NCBI GenBank assembly: GCA_017882555.1
Contig: JADGPH010000193.1
Coordinates: 1-9,159 of the forward strand
Length of the DNA: 9,159 nucleotides
Source: Thermoleophilia bacterium
Lineage (GTDB): Bacteria; Actinomycetota; Thermoleophilia; Miltoncostaeales; Miltoncostaeaceae
Direction of reading: 5' to 3'
Shown piece after piece: positions 5,843 to 9,159 of the stretch. The first letter of the stretch is position 1. The number at the start of each line of letters is the position of its first letter. Position numbers and translations under genes: made by a program. Below the pieces are notes generated by a model that saw nothing but the letters and a program-made list of their open reading frames with translations, made no database searches and was not told the DNA's origin.

Positions 5843-7201
5843 AGCGCGCGGTCCACTCGGAGGCTTTTCGGGACGGATGGCGTTCGTGGAGTCGCAAACC
5901 ATGAACTGACTCCCGAACTTGCCTTGCTGCTCGGACGTGCGTTGGGTGCCGGCCTCGCCGGACACCAGAAGGTCGTGATCGGTCGGGATACGCGACGCAG
6001 TGGTCCCATGTTGGAGAACGCGCTGGCGGCGGGGTTGGCCTCGGCGGGCGTCGATGTTCTGTGCGTCGGGGTGATGCCGACGCCGGCGATCGCGGAGGCG
6101 GTACCGTTGCTCGGCGCGGCTGCAGGTGCGGTCATCAGCGCCTCGCACAACCCGTTTACTGACAACGGCATCAAGCTGATCGGTCCAGACGGCTTTAAGC
6201 TGGCCGACGCCGATGAGGCCGAGATTGAGCGCCGCATGGCGCGCGCGGAGCAGCTCGCCCGAGCGCTCGGTGGCGCACTCGGCGACATCGTCGACGTCGA
6301 CGATGCGGTGGAGCGGTACATCACCACTCTTATCGAGCGCTTCCCGACGTCCCTGGCCGGTCGCTCGATCGTGGTGGACTGCGCCAACGGGGCGACGTCG
6401 GTGACTGCGCCGGAGGTCCTGCGTCGCCTTGGCGCGCGCGTCGCGGTGATCCACGCCGACCCGGATGGCACCAACATCAATGCCGCATGTGGCTCGACGC
6501 ACCCCGAGGGCTTGCAGGCGGCTGTCCGGGACGGTGACCACCAGATGGGATTCGCCTTCGACGGCGACGGCGATCGCGTGCTTGCCGTGGATCACGACGG
6601 CACGCTCGTAGACGGGGATCAGATCCTGGCCATCCTGGCACTTCATTTGCAGCGTGCCGGCACGTTGCCGGGTGACGCGGTCGTGACGACGACGATGACG
6701 AATCTGGGATTCCGACGCGCCATGGCGATTCGCGGAATTGAGGTGCGCTGGACCGATGTCGGTGACCGGTATGTGCTGGCCGAGATGCGTGAGGGTGGCT
6801 TTATCCTCGGGGGCGAGCAGAGTGGACACCTGATCAACCTGCGCAGCGGGCCGACCGGCGACGGGCTCGCGACCGCGTTGATGGTGCTCGAGGCGCTCCA
6901 CCAGACAGGTGAGCCGCTCGCTGACGCCGCCGCAGTGATGCAGCGGCTCCCACAGAAGTTGGTCGGGATTCGCACGTCTCGTAAAGGTGAGCTCACCGAT
7001 GCCGAAGAGATATGGGACGCAGTTCGCGCATTTGATGCGAAGTTTGGCGAGGATGGTCGCGTTGTTGTTCGTGCGAGTGGAACCGAGCCTCTGGTGCGGG
7101 TGATGGTTGAAGCACCGGAGAGCGAGGATTGCGAGGCGTGGAGCGCACGGCTGGCGAATGTTGTTGAGCGTGTGCTCGGGGATGCGTCACCGCAGGCCTG
7201 A
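5840..7201 (+). CDS. glmM: Phosphoglucosamine mutase
   Basis: A 453-residue enzyme of the alpha-D-phosphohexomutase family, converting glucosamine-6-phosphate to glucosamine-1-phosphate for UDP-GlcNAc and peptidoglycan. In order: LFGTDGVRG (9-17), the phosphoserine loop ISASHNPFTDNG with active Ser102 (same number as in E. coli GlmM), the metal loop DGDGDR (241-246), the sugar-binding loop GGEQSGH (324-330), and the phosphate-binding loop RASGTEPLVR (411-420). The E-x-S-G-H form of the sugar loop and the overall length (E. coli 445) favour GlmM over phosphomannomutase or phosphoglucomutase, as does glmS directly downstream. GTG 5840 is chosen because it gives the standard N-terminus. The gene lies 13 bp after rpsI and 21 bp before glmS, with no terminator or promoter visible in either gap, so it is read from the rplM promoter. 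Confidence 0.96.
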   Translation: MSARSTRRLFGTDGVRGVANHELTPELALLLGRALGAGLAGHQKVVIGRDTRRSGPMLENALAAGLASAGVDVLCVGVMPTPAIAEAVPLLGAAAGAVISASHNPFTDNGIKLIGPDGFKLADADEAEIERRMARAEQLARALGGALGDIVDVDDAVERYITTLIERFPTSLAGRSIVVDCANGATSVTAPEVLRRLGARVAVIHADPDGTNINAACGSTHPEGLQAAVRDGDHQMGFAFDGDGDRVLAVDHDGTLVDGDQILAILALHLQRAGTLPGDAVVTTTMTNLGFRRAMAIRGIEVRWTDVGDRYVLAEMREGGFILGGEQSGHLINLRSGPTGDGLATALMVLEALHQTGEPLADAAAVMQRLPQKLVGIRTSRKGELTDAEEIWDAVRAFDAKFGEDGRVVVRASGTEPLVRVMVEAPESEDCEAWSARLANVVERVLGDASPQA

Positions 7202-7222
7202 GCACACCACCGGGAGGCATAT

Positions 7223-9067
<1,845 letters not shown>

Positions 9068-9076
9068 CGAGCCGCG

Positions 9077-9159
9077 ATGTCGGTGATCGGCGTTGGGATC
9101 GATCTGATCGAAATCGATCGCATTGCACGCGCCCTCGAGCGCCGGCCACGCTTCGCCGA
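9077..9159 (+). CDS. acpS: Holo-[acyl-carrier-protein] synthase (N-terminal part)
   Basis: Only the first 27 codons are in the window. AcpS moves the 4'-phosphopantetheine arm of coenzyme A onto a serine of acyl carrier protein, switching on fatty-acid synthesis. The fragment begins VIGVGIDLIEIDRIARAL, matching the family's opening G-x-G-x-D-x-x-E-x-x-R; Asp9 would be the magnesium ligand and Glu12/Arg15 are conserved. The start is nine bases after the glmS stop. No strong Shine-Dalgarno sequence is seen, so coupling to glmS is likely; GTG 9083 is an alternative start two codons later. The complete protein should be about 120-130 residues. Identification rests on this short motif plus position after glmS, a neighbour pairing known in actinobacteria. 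Confidence 0.85.
   Translation, partial: MSVIGVGIDLIEIDRIARALERRPRFA

Noticed and set aside
5197..6480. Long minus-strand open frame opposite rplM, rpsI and glmM
   Set aside because: It is antisense to three firmly identified genes and its translation is Ser/Arg/Ala-rich with no recognisable motif, as expected from GC-rich codon shadows.
7202..7222. Possible glmS ribozyme/riboswitch before glmS
   Set aside because: Only 21 bases separate glmM from glmS, mostly the ribosome binding site, far too short for the ribozyme.

Overview
The window looks like core chromosome from a GC-rich bacterium, most likely an actinobacterium. Support for this comes from strong G/C bias at third codon positions, frequent GTG starts (guaB3, guaA, rplM, glmM, the minus-strand gene), a GuaB3-type IMP dehydrogenase next to guaA, and the run rplM-rpsI-glmM-glmS-acpS. 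The small minus-strand cysteine/histidine protein and some GlmS features fit a deep-branching class such as Thermoleophilia, but that placement is inference from memory of gene order and not shown by the sequence. I see no mobile element, CRISPR array, tRNA or rRNA.

Layout. (1) 1-417: the 3' end of a PfkB-family sugar kinase, probably 1-phosphofructokinase. (2) 418-610: a spacer with a perfect 12-bp inverted repeat followed by four T's (likely terminator or leader hairpin), a possible -10 box, a second weaker inverted repeat and the guaB3 Shine-Dalgarno sequence. (3) 611-3340: guaB3 and guaA, directly abutting (TAG then GTG with no gap), a two-gene unit for IMP to XMP to GMP. (4) 3351-3716, minus strand: a small protein with an N-terminal C-x9-C-x10-C-x2-H motif, convergent with guaA. 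(5) 3717-3977: a divergent intergenic region with an AT-richer island. (6) 3978-4775: a stand-alone alpha/beta hydrolase. (7) 4776-4975: a spacer holding a plausible sigma-70-type promoter (TTGCGC, 17 bp, TATTCT). (8) 4976-9159: a tightly packed operon, rplM (L13), rpsI (S9), glmM, glmS and the start of acpS, with gaps from a 4-bp overlap to 21 bp.

How the genes work together. guaB3-guaA supplies guanine nucleotides. The long operon joins ribosome assembly (L13, S9) to making GlcN-6-P (GlmS), its conversion to GlcN-1-P (GlmM) for UDP-GlcNAc and peptidoglycan, and activation of acyl carrier protein (AcpS) for lipid synthesis. This ties translation capacity to envelope growth.

Most of the window is ordinary housekeeping sequence. 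The parts most worth a second look are the uncharacterised Cys/His protein, the hairpin leader before guaB3, and a promoter-like box shared by the guaB3 and rplM leaders.
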